Positions 34,800 to 46,300 of a stretch of DNA of 64,000 bases are shown in pieces. Position numbers and translations under genes: made by a program. The DNA is taken from assembly GCA_922989275.2 (NCBI GenBank), contig OV277870.1, positions 48,604,356 through 48,668,355 of the forward strand, in the 5' to 3' direction. The notes under the pieces were generated by a model that saw only the letters and a list, made by a program, of their open reading frames with translations, was not told the DNA's origin and searched no databases. The first letter of the stretch is position 1, and every line of letters starts with the position of its first letter. The stretch is from Gari tellinella (lineage: Eukaryota; Mollusca; Bivalvia; Cardiida; Psammobiidae).

Positions 34800-35686
34800 T
34801 GTTATATAGTTAGTTGCCTTAATAAAATATAAGGAAGTAAGAGCCAAGTTGGCAACACGGACTGTTGTTGTGAAATACTGAAATTTAGGACGATAGCATT
34901 ATTTATATATAAATCAACATCATACAGTTAAATTTAACCATTCTCCAGTTAAATTGGCGTATATTGGTTTTTTCAAAACAGTGTAGACCTAGATCAGACC
35001 ACCCTTTGTACTCTTTCCTGTGGCAAATATTCCTAACTTTATTAGCCAACGTAATTGCTCAGATGATATACTAGGCCAAACTGCCAACGCAACATCTCCG
35101 AGTTCCCTTCTATTTTTATATTAGAGCGGGTGTTTTAAATTGATGGAAAAGTTGACACAAAATTATTAAATGTTTTTATTTGTGTGTTTTAAATTGATGT
35201 ACTGTCCTCAAAGTTGTTAATATTGGCAACGAATTTTCATTGACACTTCTGACGAATAATAACCATGTACCCAAACGTATCGTTAACATTCCCTATTGAA
35301 AATGCATTGGAATGAGATTTCTGAAAACTTGTTATCACAAAATTCCATATTTTTTGGACCAAATGCCAATTCATTTTGTTTTTGTTTACCAAGAATATTG
35401 TCCATTTATCACTCTATGAATTGCAGAATAAATCTATTCAGGATATACACACATTACAGAATTGACCAGACTATGTTTAACGTTGGAAGAAATGGGAATA
35501 TCCGGGGTGTTGCGTTGGAAGTTTGGCATAGTATACATATTCATACTAGATCTCTATTCATGGGAGAGATTTATATATGAACATAGTTCAACATACAGCG
35601 GTTTGGAGGGGGTGGGAGTGTTAAGATAATGACCAGATTTGGAGAAGACAATAATATGGATGTCTCTAAAGATGCATCGCTGCTTT
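34800..35686. other. Intergenic, no gene or clear repeat recognised
   Basis: AT-rich. One decayed core B arm near 34978. TTTTAAATTGATG occurs twice (35130, 35186). A 94-codon open frame at 35296-35580 lacks any recognisable motif and is not called. Confidence 0.5.
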
Positions 35687-35914
35687 ACCCCTTCACTGCC
35701 ATGACGTCATCAATTTCAAACAATTGTCTGCTTTCACATCTCAAAATTAAATTTTAGGTATTTTGACATAAGAAATTTTAAAAAGGAGTGTCAAAAGTTT
35801 GGATCCTGATCAGACGCCGCGTAACGCGGCGTCTGATCAGGGTCCAAATTATTTGCAAGTACATGTGCATGTAACTACAAGTACTATACTCGGAATAAGG
35901 TAGTGCAGGGGTTA
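35687..35914. mobile_element. P2-like MITE with core B
   Basis: TTTACCCCTTCACTGCC to GCAGGGGTTAA. Core B at 35793-35861 (tip GACGCCGCGTAACGCGGCGT). 35912-35982 adds a decayed core A-like hairpin (TTAATGCAGGACAGAGCG). Confidence 0.75.
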
Positions 35915-36092
35915 ATGCAGGACAGAGCGAAAGCAGAAAGCTTTCCCCTTTATTTCTGTTCTGTATTAGTTTGTCGCCTGTAACTAAAGCAAAGAATGCA
36001 CATGCCTGTATATTAAAAAAACAATTTACCCCAACAAAATATGGGCAATAAAAAAGCTTTCGATAATTAAACGTGTTACTCAAACAAAATAT

Positions 36093-36167
36093 GGGCCGAT
36101 GTGGGACTCGAACCCACAACCTGCGCCTTAGAGGGGCGTTGCTCTGGTCCAGTTGAGCTAACCGGCC
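36093..36167 (-). tRNA. tRNA-type gene, anticodon TCT (Arg-like)
   Basis: Full cloverleaf: acceptor GGCCGGT/ATCGGCC (one T-T mismatch), D arm GCTC-AACTGGACCA-GAGC, anticodon arm with loop CCTCTAA, T arm GTGGG-TTCGAGT-CCCAC. TTTT Pol III terminator 4-6 nt downstream. Position 33 is C instead of the near-universal U. About 180 bp including both flanks is duplicated at 38046-38232. Confidence 0.6.
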
Positions 36168-36311
36168 ATATGTTAAAAATGGTCCTTATGAACCATAATG
36201 AAGTTATACTCAAGACTGGGTGTTGTTGTGCAATACTGAAAACATAGTAATCGCCAATTCGCCATGATAGACTGCATAATTTATTTTTTTTATATATAGA
36301 ACTCATCTAAA

Positions 36312-36803
36312 TACAGTGGACAAAACGTTATTATTTCCCGTTTAAATCTTTCATGATCCAATTATTCGGGAGAATTTTTTTACCCCTTCACCGCTTTATT
36401 GTCGTCTACTTCAGTATTGTTGTCTGAAAGACACGTTTCAAAGTTAGATTTAAGGTTGTATGACTTAATCAACAACGATAAGAGTGTCAAACAGTTTAGG
36501 TCCTGATCAGACGCCGCTTTACGCGGTCCAAACTGTTTGCAAACGCGCTTCTAAGGCGTCGTTGAGAATGAAAGGGCTAAACGTAAACGAAACGCAAACG
36601 CAATGGACATAAATGGACAAAGTGGCACGTTTTGACAAACCTGACTATTCATTTTAATGCTGAATGGCAAACAAGTTGGAGCCTGATCAGGCGTAGGGTT
36701 ACCCGGCGTCTGACCTGGCTCCAAGCTGTCTGCAATGAAAAATATTAGTTTTAGCGTAATTTATAAGCGTTTATTGGGAAAGAATAACGTCTTCTCCATT
36801 GTA
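36312..36803. mobile_element. M1 MITE with nested P2 MITE
   Basis: TACAGTGGACAAAACGTTAT to CTTCTCCATTGTA. Its TTTCCCGTTTAAACG motif is split at TTTAAA. Own core B at 36668-36733. Confidence 0.8.
36342..36580. mobile_element. P2 MITE inserted in M1
   Basis: TTAAATCTTTCATGATCC to GAATGAAAGGGCTAA. Core B at 36488-36541 with a shortened right arm. Close relative of 34228-34477. Confidence 0.8.
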
Positions 36804-36829
36804 CAGCCACTGTATGTACAATGTTAAAT

Positions 36830-37075
36830 TTTCTGTCTGAGGCAGGTGGATGCTAAAAACAAGATGAAAATAAAACAGAAATAGAAATCTTCTAATTTAC
36901 TTTCGTGTTGATTTAAGCTGTTGCCTGTCTTTAAGTTTCAAATAGTTTATCATTTGAAGAAATATGAACTCCATTGAAGACAGGTGGTTGCTTAAATAAG
37001 CTTAATGTATGACACAATTAAAACGTTCTGCTTTTATCCCTGTTCTGTCACTTCTATCGGGATACTTCATTTGAG
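36830..37075. repeat. Two decayed core A-like hairpins
   Basis: GGCAGGTGGATGCTAAAAAC..GCTGTTGCCTGTC and GACAGGTGGTTGCTTAAATA..CCTGTTCTGTC retain only outer-arm similarity. Confidence 0.5.
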
Positions 37076-37123
37076 TGACTTCTTAACACAAGTTTGAAGT
37101 ACGGTCATTCTTGAATTCTTGAA

Positions 37124-37384
37124 TTAACTCATTCACCCCTGAAACTTTTAATGGACAATCCCAACTTCAAAATAAGTCTAGTTCATTTTTGACAATTTAG
37201 AGTTGGTTTGAACTACATGTACATGTATATTCCAAAATGACAAACAGTGTTGACCTTGGTCAGAGGGCTCGTTAAGGAGCCCTCTGATCAGGGTCGACAC
37301 TGTTTGCATGGGACAAGTGTAATCCTCACAGGTACACTGTTTGTAAATGACGAGTATACTCGTCGCTAGGGTTGAATGTGATTT
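37124..37384. mobile_element. P2 MITE
   Basis: TTAACTCATTCACCCCTGA left end. Core B at 37240-37309 (tip GGGCTCGTTAAGGAGCCC). Right module GCTAGGGTTGAATGTGATT. 37398-37570 is a second, badly decayed TTAACTCTTTGCATGCTGG copy. Confidence 0.8.
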
Positions 37385-37567
37385 CATTCATGCAGTCTTA
37401 ACTCTTTGCATGCTGGGTAATGTTCTCGTCTGCAACAATAGTCTAGCTACTGTTCTAAAATACTTTTTTTTAAAAGTTCTTTAATAAAACGGGGCCATGG
37501 TGTCAAACAGTTTACCATGATCCAAACTGTTTGTAAAGGTTGTCATGGTTGCACCCCTATAGCATGC

Positions 37568-37818
37568 TACAGTGGAGAATCTGTTATTCTTTCCCGTTTA
37601 AACGCAAACGTAACGCAAACGCAAAGCACTAAAACGTAGAAAAGAACAACTTTTGGACAATTCTGATAATTCTTGTTTATCTTGGTGGCAAACAGTTTGG
37701 AGCCTGATCAGACGCCGGGTTACCCGGCGTCTGATCTGGCTCCAAACTGTTTGCACTGCAAATAATAGTTTTAGCGTAAACGCGTTTATTGGGAAAGAAT
37801 AACAGATTCTCCACTGTA
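37568..37818. mobile_element. M1 MITE, complete
   Basis: TACAGTGGAGAATCTGTTAT to ACAGATTCTCCACTGTA. Core B with tip GACGCCGGGTTACCCGGCGT. Best-preserved copy of the family. Confidence 0.92.
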
Positions 37819-38081
37819 AGATTTATATGATTGGTTGACCAATGCAAGATAAAAAAAAAAAACTCATTGCAATGGATCTATTTTGAGCTTATTTGTTTTT
37901 TTTATTAAGCAGTAACTTGTGCTTTGGGGACTCCGCATTATTTAATAGCTGTAACATTACATGTATTATAAATCTTATATCAGTATGATGTTTTAATATG
38001 TTACAATATGCTTGATTGGATTAAATTTGAGTAGACCAATAGAGCGTTAGATAATTAAACGTGTTACTCAAACAAAATAAT

Positions 38082-38156
38082 GGGCCGGTGTGGGACTCGA
38101 ACCCACAACCTGCGCCTTAGAGGGGCGTTGCTCTAGTCCAGTTGAGCTAACCGGCC
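38082..38156 (-). tRNA. tRNA-type gene, anticodon TCT (Arg-like), copy 2
   Basis: Acceptor GGCCGGT/ACCGGCC pairs fully. D, anticodon and T arms as in the 36 kb copy, again C33 with loop CCTCTAA and an A-C mismatch at 27-43. TTTT terminator follows. Differs from the 36 kb copy at two positions in the body. Confidence 0.62.
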
Positions 38157-38329
38157 ATATGTTAAGAATGTTCCTTACTAACTATAATGAAGTTATACCC
38201 AAGACTGGGTGTTGTTGTGCAATGCTGAAAACATGATCGATGATCATTATATAGATATCAGTTTTCATTAATCGTCAAATTTGTTATAAAAATCAGCAGT
38301 TTCTTTGAAAACAGACGCAGTCGTCTAAA

Positions 38330-39060
38330 TAAATGCTTAATGCAGGATAAAACTAAAACAAAAATCTCTTATATAAGCTTTCTGCTTTAGTTCTGTACTG
38401 TACTTAGATTATCACAAGTATTATAAAGTGAAAATTAATCTCTTTTTGAGAAGCCGGACACTTTTAAACTCAGGGTTGACTGTATGGAGAAATAGCATGG
38501 GACACCGAAATTATTGTCGTTTGTAAAATCAGTTCATTTTACTAAAACAATCGTATACTATGGAGGGGTTTTACCGCCTATTATTTTCAACTTTGCTATT
38601 TCTGATTTTCTAATTCTCATTATGATTTTAAACTTTCTATTTTGATTTTCTAATTATTATTATTATTTTAAACTTTCTATACGACTAGATCTATCCGTAT
38701 TATACAGCTTTAACTGGTATTTTATATAATCAGCGTTTAATATATAATATATTGCGTCAGTTTAATCTATGACTCATACTACATGTATATTCAGTAGTTT
38801 CATAAATCTATTATCACTCACAGCTAACTAATAGTATCTATCGTGGGAGTTAACTACCCAAGCGTAAAAGCTACGCTATAAGGAATGGCTTCATTCATAA
38901 AGACGGCGGGGCACCACAGGGGGTATTCGAATTAAAATTAAATACTTATTCTTCAACCTGTGATTACCGATTTAAGGAAAGTAAGAGTTTAAGCCATTAA
39001 TGCCTATCATCCACAAAACGTATACATTATCAAACAGTGTAGACCCTGATGAGACGCCGT
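38330..39060. other. Intergenic, no gene recognised
   Basis: A decayed core A-like hairpin at 38337-38410, then AT-rich sequence with short TTTTAAACTTTCTAT repeats (38620-38690). Confidence 0.5.
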
Positions 39061-39065
39061 GAATT

Positions 39066-39310
39066 GTACCGTCTTATTAGGATGCGTCCGTCTTACGAAA
39101 CGTCGTATGATAAAAACAGGTCGTAAGTCAAAACTTTAAAATACATCTAATTTCTGCATCTAATCCTACTTTGTAACATGTCTTTGGGACGATTCCAAAT
39201 AGATGTAAGAAAACAGGATTAGATGGAGAAATAAATAATAATTTAGAAATTTATAATTTGACTTACGGCGCCAATATTTTCCGTACGGCGTTTCGTACTT
39301 GACGGGACCC
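39066..39310. mobile_element. Palindromic MITE-like repeat (ACTTACGAC family)
   Basis: GTCGTAAGTCAAAACTTTAAA..CATCTAATCCTACTTTG pairs with GATTAGATGGAG..TTGACTTACGGCG. Related to 24462-24675. Confidence 0.65.
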
Positions 39311-39459
39311 TGTTCTGTTTGCTATTTCATTTGATTTGAAATGATATCGCTGTACGGGCAAATGTATATATGTATATACATACTGCATTTATCGAATAAT
39401 GAAACTTTCCAGTACGCACATAGGAATAGTTCGTTGAAATATCTAGGCATATATTTGTT

Positions 39460-40350
39460 GATGGCTTTAATGGTTCCGAAACATGGTACAGATGTTCACC
39501 AGACAAAGACGACGTGTCGCGTTAAAATCCCGTGCCCATGGATCAAAAGTCCATGTCACAGGGTACCATTACATTGTCTAAAATTTCTGTAACTTTTTTT
39601 TATCGGTGTTGAATAGATATCAAAATAACCGGGCACAAATGTTCTCCAGACAACGTCGTTGTGTAGAGTTCAACTCTCGTGCCCATGGGTCAAAGGTCAA
39701 TGTCACATGATACGATCATTTTATCACACATTTCGTGTCCGGTCTGTTATTTCTTTATTGTTGAATAGAATTCAAAATAACTTGGCACAAATGTTTACCA
39801 GACAAGACAATGTTTTATGTTTAGCCCTTGTTCATGGGGCAAAGGTCAAGGTCACAGGTTACAATTACTTTGTCACACATCCCGTGTCCATGTCTGTTGG
39901 TTCTTTATCGTTGAATGGATTTCAAAATAACTTGGCACACATATTTACCAGACAAATACATTCAAAATAACTTGGCACAAAAGTTCACCAGACAAAGACA
40001 GTGTGTTATGTTTAACTCCCTTGTCCATGGCGCAAATGTCAAGGTCACAGGGTACGATTACGATGTCACAAAGTTTGTGTCTGGTCTGTAGCTTCGTAAT
40101 CAGTGAATGGAATTCAAAATAACTTGGCGTAAATGTTCACCTGACAAAGACGATGTGTTGCGGTTAACTCCCATCAAAGGTCAAGGTCACATGTTTCGAT
40201 TCCGTTATCACGATTTATGTGTCCGTTATCGTCATTTCTTTATCTATGAACAGGAATTCTAAATAATTTGCCAAAAATTTTAACCAGGTGAAGAAAACGT
40301 GTCCCGTGCAGCTCTTATGTCCATGTGTCAAAGGTCAAGGTCACAGGACA
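39460..40350 (+). repeat. ~149-bp tandem repeat with AGGTCAAGGTCA
   Basis: Units start TTCAAAATAACTTGGCACAA (about 39621, 39770, 39920, 39962, 40110, 40256) and contain AGGTCAAGGTCA (39843-39854, 40178-40189, 40332-40343) or decayed forms. 40351-40711 has nothing recognisable. Confidence 0.85.
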
Positions 40351-40711
40351 TGAAACTCATAACCGGCAACATAGGATGCCTCAATGTAACACATAATTCG
40401 TTGATGTAATGTTCAACTCATTTAACCTCGTGTCAGAATCCAAACTGTTCGTCAATTGTAAGTTAATACGTTTATTCGACTTTAAGAATGTGATGTCATA
40501 TTTTCTCAATTTCTGTTCCTCCTCCTAAACAGTACGGTTTACAGAAATGTCCATATGGTGATCATGTGAGACATACTTTCATATATTGTTTATTGATTGT
40601 GGAATGACGAGAAACTGTAAAGTTTAAATCATTAAGGAATTGTGTTCTGTTCTGTTCATTAATATCTTTGACGAAAGTTTAAATAAAATTGTTTATCACA
40701 AGTCAACCAGT

Positions 40712-40962
40712 TTAACCCGTTGCCCAATATCTTTTTTCTAGCATTGAAGATAGCTTACCACTTAAAGCAGGTTGAAAGAAAAGCAAAATGCGCCTTAAGG
40801 CGCATTCTGCTTTTCTTACAACCTGCTTTAAGCTATTTTCTGCTAGAATATAGAAACTATATCTAATGATTCTTATTTGTAACAGTATAAATTGGAGCTA
40901 TTTACTTCTGTAGAGGAATAAATTAAAGGCGTAAAATGCGTTTTTGTGGGGTAATGAGTTAA
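40712..40962. mobile_element. P1 MITE
   Basis: 251 bp, TTAACCCGTTGCCCAATA to TGTGGGGTAATGAGTTAA. Both core arms read AGAAAAG in place of the usual AGTAAAG, so the hairpin changed symmetrically. Confidence 0.88.
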
Positions 40963-42301
40963 ATACCTGATGTGATTGTTTGGATCACGTACTCCACTGT
41001 TTGACACAGTCCAATCCACTAATAGACCGATGCAACCCTGTTTTAGGTCCTATTATACAATGTGTCGAGGCATTTTCAACCTATTTCGTCCGGTGCAAAC
41101 AAGAGTACCACAAGGCGGTACGTTTACGGACTCTAGAACTGCAAACAGTACATAATAGATCTACGCTCTTCAGGGGAAAAACATCGTGGGAAACTTGACA
41201 ATGTTTGACGAAATGCAAACTCGATATGCTGTTTATCAAAACAACAGGAAGGAAGTGCGGACAACAACAAAATTCTAATACATGTATATAATAAATAAAG
41301 GGGCAAGACTCATTGACCATTAGACCAATTTCGACAAAAAGTGAATTTTATATGCAGATTATACGCGAATTATTAACACAACATCATATAAAAAATTTCA
41401 CACACGCAAAGGCGTTCACGGTTGTTAGCTGAGGACAAGAGTGGTCTTACAGAATGTCTACGACACTCATTAATGTATCGCAGAAGGGAATGGGCGTATC
41501 TACAACTTTATACTTGAAAATGTTTCGACATTGACAGCAATTTCTCATTCTGATGGTACAAATGTGCACAAACTTGCTAAGAATTTACAATAAAAGCAAC
41601 TGTAGATGACCCAACTTGCATGAAAATATACAGACTTATGTTTTCGACATCTTAAATATAAATGAATGACTTTTTGAAATATATTAAGAATAGAATATGG
41701 CATATTTTCATTACAACGCACTATCATCCGCATTCGAATACAACGCTCCTGCTCCGAGTGAAATAATTTCATACAGTCCATTGTCTTAACAAGAGTACTA
41801 TACCAATTTAATTTAGCGTACAGACGTAAAACAGGTTGTACTCTTTTAAGATTGAGCTTGAAAATGTTTAAAATTGTTGTTTACGGAAAGAAAACTTATT
41901 ATGACCCCATAGTAAAGATATCTGGATATACATGTATTCGAAAAAGGTCAATATTTGATAGCCCAATCAAGAGACTGCTCTTGTCCTGCATAAATGGCAG
42001 TTTCATAGAGAATTCAATGCGTTTTTCTTACTCACGTTAACTATCTACATTGAGGCCGCCAATTTTTCCCGGAACCAATGCGTTGGATTTGACGTCACCC
42101 GATCGTTAGCGTGCAACCCACTTGTTTTGCCCACAGAATTATACACTGACTGAATCGAAACCTCGCGCTATATCGTAAATCTCGTGCGGCGGATACGAGA
42201 CTCGCGAGACTTGATAAGAGACTGTCTATCGGTAGTCAATATGATCAATGTGTGTTTTCGAAGCACTGTTCGCGGGTTTATATTCCCGTGAATTGATAGG
42301 A
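40963..42301. other. Intergenic, no gene or repeat recognised
   Basis: Single-copy-looking sequence. Short open frames lack motifs. Confidence 0.4.
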
Positions 42302-42388
42302 ATGTCCACCAAGTCGTTTAAATCCTATAAAATGTCCAAAAAAACACTCGAGTCGGCAAATATCACGCCAGAAATGGCGGACAACGAG
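42302..42388 (+). CDS. Possible first exon, unsupported by homology
   Basis: ATG frame MSTKSFKSYKMSKKTLES.. to MADNE ends at AACGAG|GTAAAA. Read through, it stops 27 bp later. The sequence is Lys/Ser-rich. It could be a short uORF, an alternative 5' exon or chance. Confidence 0.2.
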
Positions 42389-42854
42389 GTAAAAAGTGAA
42401 GATGTTGTCACGTGACACATAATCTCGCAAAATTCAACCGCCGCGAGAGCTCAGAAACTCGCCTATTCAACTTCGCTTAGTTGCTATTCCGTTTTGTATA
42501 ATTCCGTGTTTTGCCTACCCAGTGTGAAGGTCACCAAGCTGCCATGCAACACGTCGTTGTGCCTCGTCATGTGAAGTTGCGTTGCACTATAACTGCAGTA
42601 CATTTACTTCGCTCATAACTGATCTAAATCAGGGACATTTTATAACATGTTATAAAATATCCCTGCCTAAATGCAAAAAAATAATAAAAATAATCTAGTT
42701 CTAGGTCACACAGGTCAAGGTCAGCGGTCAAAATCCCTGAACTACCATGCAACCTGTTGCACTCACGAATGTTTCATGCAGTACTTATAGCCCATAATTA
42801 GGTCGTATTTCCTTTTAGCTAGATTCCGAAGTTTAGTTTTGATTGGCCGATTGT

Positions 42855-43060
42855 TTCGTGCGCACGAGATAATAAATCGCGCCGCACGTGCGAGATAATA
42901 AGCCATGCGCTCGAGACATCAAGTCGTGCGCACCAGGTATTAAGTCGTGTCAGGGACACTCTTTATTAGATACTGGCACTGGTCGTGCATACGAGATATT
43001 AATCATGCACGCGATTAGTTTAAATAAGTTCGTGCACGCGCACGAGATTAAAAAATAAAA
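42855..43060. repeat. CGTGCGCACGAGAT short-period repeat
   Basis: About eight diverged units of 23-27 bp around CGTGCGCACGAGATAATAA, many self-complementary at GTGCGCAC. Lies 230 bp upstream of the lectin start. Confidence 0.75.
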
Positions 43061-43255
43061 ATAAAATAAACAACAAAAACAACAAATATTTTAATGGCAC
43101 ATCAGTGCCGCCGTACTTTGTCAAATCGCTGCTAAAATGTTTTATGACCCATGTCGTGCTCGAGTTAATTAAATTAATTAAAAAGGGCTGGGGTTGGCCC
43201 AAAAGTAAAGGATTGGCCCCTTAGGAGCCTCACCAACTTTCTGTCTCTCTCGCCT

Positions 43256-43292
43256 CATGTCACGTGATATCTCGACTGTAAACAAATACAAG
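43256..43292 (+). promoter_or_regulatory. Lectin gene 5' flank
   Basis: Contains a CACGTG E-box (43261-43266). The start codon sits in ACAAGATGGCGAG, which resembles a YY1-type initiator site. No TATA box at a convincing distance. Confidence 0.35.
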
Positions 43293-43374
43293 ATGGCGAG
43301 AGAAAGACAGACGAAAATGACCGTATACAAACTTATAGGAGTTATTGTGATTTTAGGCAACTTATGTCTTGTTG
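43293..43374 (+). CDS. Lectin exon 1 (signal peptide)
   Basis: MARERQTKM, then hydrophobic TVYKLIGVIVILGNLCLV, donor GTAAGC in phase 1. The phase matches exon 2, whose joined sequence begins DADAYYRCP, a plausible cleavage region. Confidence 0.75.
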
Positions 43375-46300
43375 GTAAGCGATTTTTCTGTAACCATACA
43401 CATATTTAGTAACCAAATCACTAGAGCTATATTCCATAACATCTAAAAATGTTAATTAGGTCATACCAGTGTCTAAATTGGCAATTAAAGGTGGGTGGGG
43501 ATATGCAATGGGAAAATGGAAAACACGACCGTAAACTAGGTCGGTAGGGGCATATATCTATAGGGATCATCCGCATGAGGAATATATTCTACATAAATTA
43601 TCAACCTTTTTTATGTCATCACTTCTCACAAACAGGAACAATAATAGAGCTGGATACCGTCTTGTTTAATTAGTGTGAAACCATGTACATAATTCATAAA
43701 ATATGAAATCAATTTTTTGAATAACGACCACAAAAGCATATTATCTATCAGGTTTTAAATGCGGGTGAAAGTGAAACAGATAGTTGCCAAGGATCTTTCT
43801 GGTTTTACATTCGGCTTGCTGTCGCCTGTCTTTCATGCAGTCAGTTAGACTTTTTTGTGGTTGTAAATTAAATGTAATAGAGAGGTTTTACTGTATAAGG
43901 ATAAGGTATGAACTTGTCCAGGGGAAATCCCCATATTTATTCCATGGTGAAACCTGTATATTTTTAAACCTGTATACCTGTGAAGAGTACACTTGTCCTA
44001 TAACTTTAGGCTATACAATATCACCCAATGGGAGACATACAATGTGTGCATTGTTCAGAGTCGTTATAGGGAGGGAAATTGGGTACATTTGTGAACAGCT
44101 TGAATCCAGATCAGATGCCCCGTAACGCGGCATCTGATCTGAATTCAAGCTGTTTGTCACTCGTGTGATTAAGGTTTTTTTCTGTCTAATTATATGTAAC
44201 TTTGAGAAAAAAGCAGATGACAATTTTAAGCAGACAACATTGCATAGATCTGTGAATATATAGGTTGGGCATAATTGTCCTGTTTATGGAACAGTGGCAA
44301 GGGTAGTTGTAAGGAGGAGGTCGTTGTTGGGAGGGAGAAACTTCAAATGTATAATATGATAAAGTATAAAGGCTATATGAAACAGTACCCAGATCAGTAC
44401 CATAAAACTTTGAAAGGATCTGTCTGATTATAGTCTGCACTGGTTGTCATTTTGCAATACATTGTTGAATATTACAAAAAGAACTTGACTTATTTAAAAA
44501 CAAGAATTGTCCATTGGTTAAATTTTCATTGGTTAGTAATGAGTAAACCAACACTCTGTCCGTTATTCTTCTTCAAACCCAGTGTACATGTAGTTCATCT
44601 TAATATTTATGTATATTTAGTTTCAGTTAAAATTCTATATCTTATCAGATGGTAGCTTAAAGCAGGCTGTAAGAAAAGCATAAATGCACCTTAACTCTTT
44701 GAACCCTAGTCACGCATATATGCGTCATTTGCAAACAGTGTACATGTGAGGAGTACACTTGTCCTAGGCAATCAGTGTAGACCCTGATCAGAGGGCTCCC
44801 TAAGGAGCCATCTGATCAGGGTCTACGCTGTTTGTCATTTTGACAAATATTGCAAAAATCGACCCTAAAAGTAAAAAATGGAATAGACTTAATTGAAAAC
44901 TAGAATGGTACATTTGAGATTCAGGGAGGAAAGGGTTAACTAAGTAAGTAAGTAAGGTGTATCCATCTGCTTTACTTTCAACCTGCTTTAATTGGTAACC
45001 TGTCTTCAAAACTAGAAACATTCTATGGAGTAAAGAGTTAAGGTCTCCATCTTTCATATTATTATGCTTAAATCACTAGATCACAACGGGAGACAAAAAT
45101 TGTGTGCATTGTTCTGAGGGAGTTGCTAAAGGGAGGGAAATTTGCAAACAACTTGATTCAAGATCAGATGCTGGGCTACGCGGCGTCTGATCTGGATTCA
45201 AGCTGTTTATCACGTGTCTTTATTATTTTTTCTGACAAAATGTCCATTGTGTAACTTTGAGAAAAACAGCAGACGACAATTTTAAGCAGACGGCAATGCA
45301 GCCGTGAATGGGTTACATAATTGTGCTGTTTAGGGAATGTGACAAGGGTCATTGTTGGGAGGGCCGTTTTTATGGAGGGAGTACTGTAATACCCTTCAGG
45401 AGCTGTCTGATCTTGATCTAATCTGTTTCCAACAAGCATTATATGAATCAATTAATAGCAGTAAAGGGGTTATTATCAAGCACAAATCATGACAAAATAC
45501 AGGAAGCATAAACTTTATATTGGTCATAGATTGACCTGTTTTGCTAGGTCAATCTTGATGACTAGATTCTGTGGTCTGATTGATAATTGCAAGTCACATT
45601 TACAAGTGGCGCCACTTGATCTAGAACTAAAACATGTTGCATCATATCCTTTTGATTAACCTAGGCTTAAAGATGGTGAGTTCAGATGCGTATAGATGAG
45701 ATCATAAAGACACTAGTGCTACCCTTGTTATAAAGGATGGAACTTAAGATATTTTTTTTTATTATATTTGTTCTTTACAAAAAAGTGCAGACTCATTTCA
45801 GAGGACTGCTTCAGGAGTCCTCTTACTAGGGTCGGCACTGTGGTTTTATATTTTATAATATTTTAAAGAAAAAAACTCAACCCATGTCAATGTAACCTAG
45901 GAATCAGGAAACAGATCAGTCTATTTTGAAAAATCTGCTGGATAAGGGTTCATTCAAGTGTAAATAGATATGTGGGGGTAAAGTGAATGGTTCACAATGT
46001 TTTCTTGGTTAACATACAATGGTCCCCAATAGCTTGTTTTCATTTTTGAGGCAGATGTCTGCTTAAGCAGGCTGTAAGGAAAACAGAAAGTACATTGCCT
46101 GTCAGAAAACACTCAAAGTTTTCAATGGTAGAAGCAGATGATGAGGAATAGGCGAAATGAATTTCTATTGGAAGAAAGGGGTGTATCAAACGTTAACCTA
46201 TTAGGGTTGCTACTCTCATTAGAATTACAGTATCTCTTTGAGGCAAATTCAAATGAGCTCTTAGTAACATTATAGGATTTGGTGGCGACATCTAGATTTT

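Noticed and set aside
39341..39970. Open frames of 83 and 103 codons
   Set aside because: They lie in a 149-bp tandem repeat and repeat its translation; no known domain.
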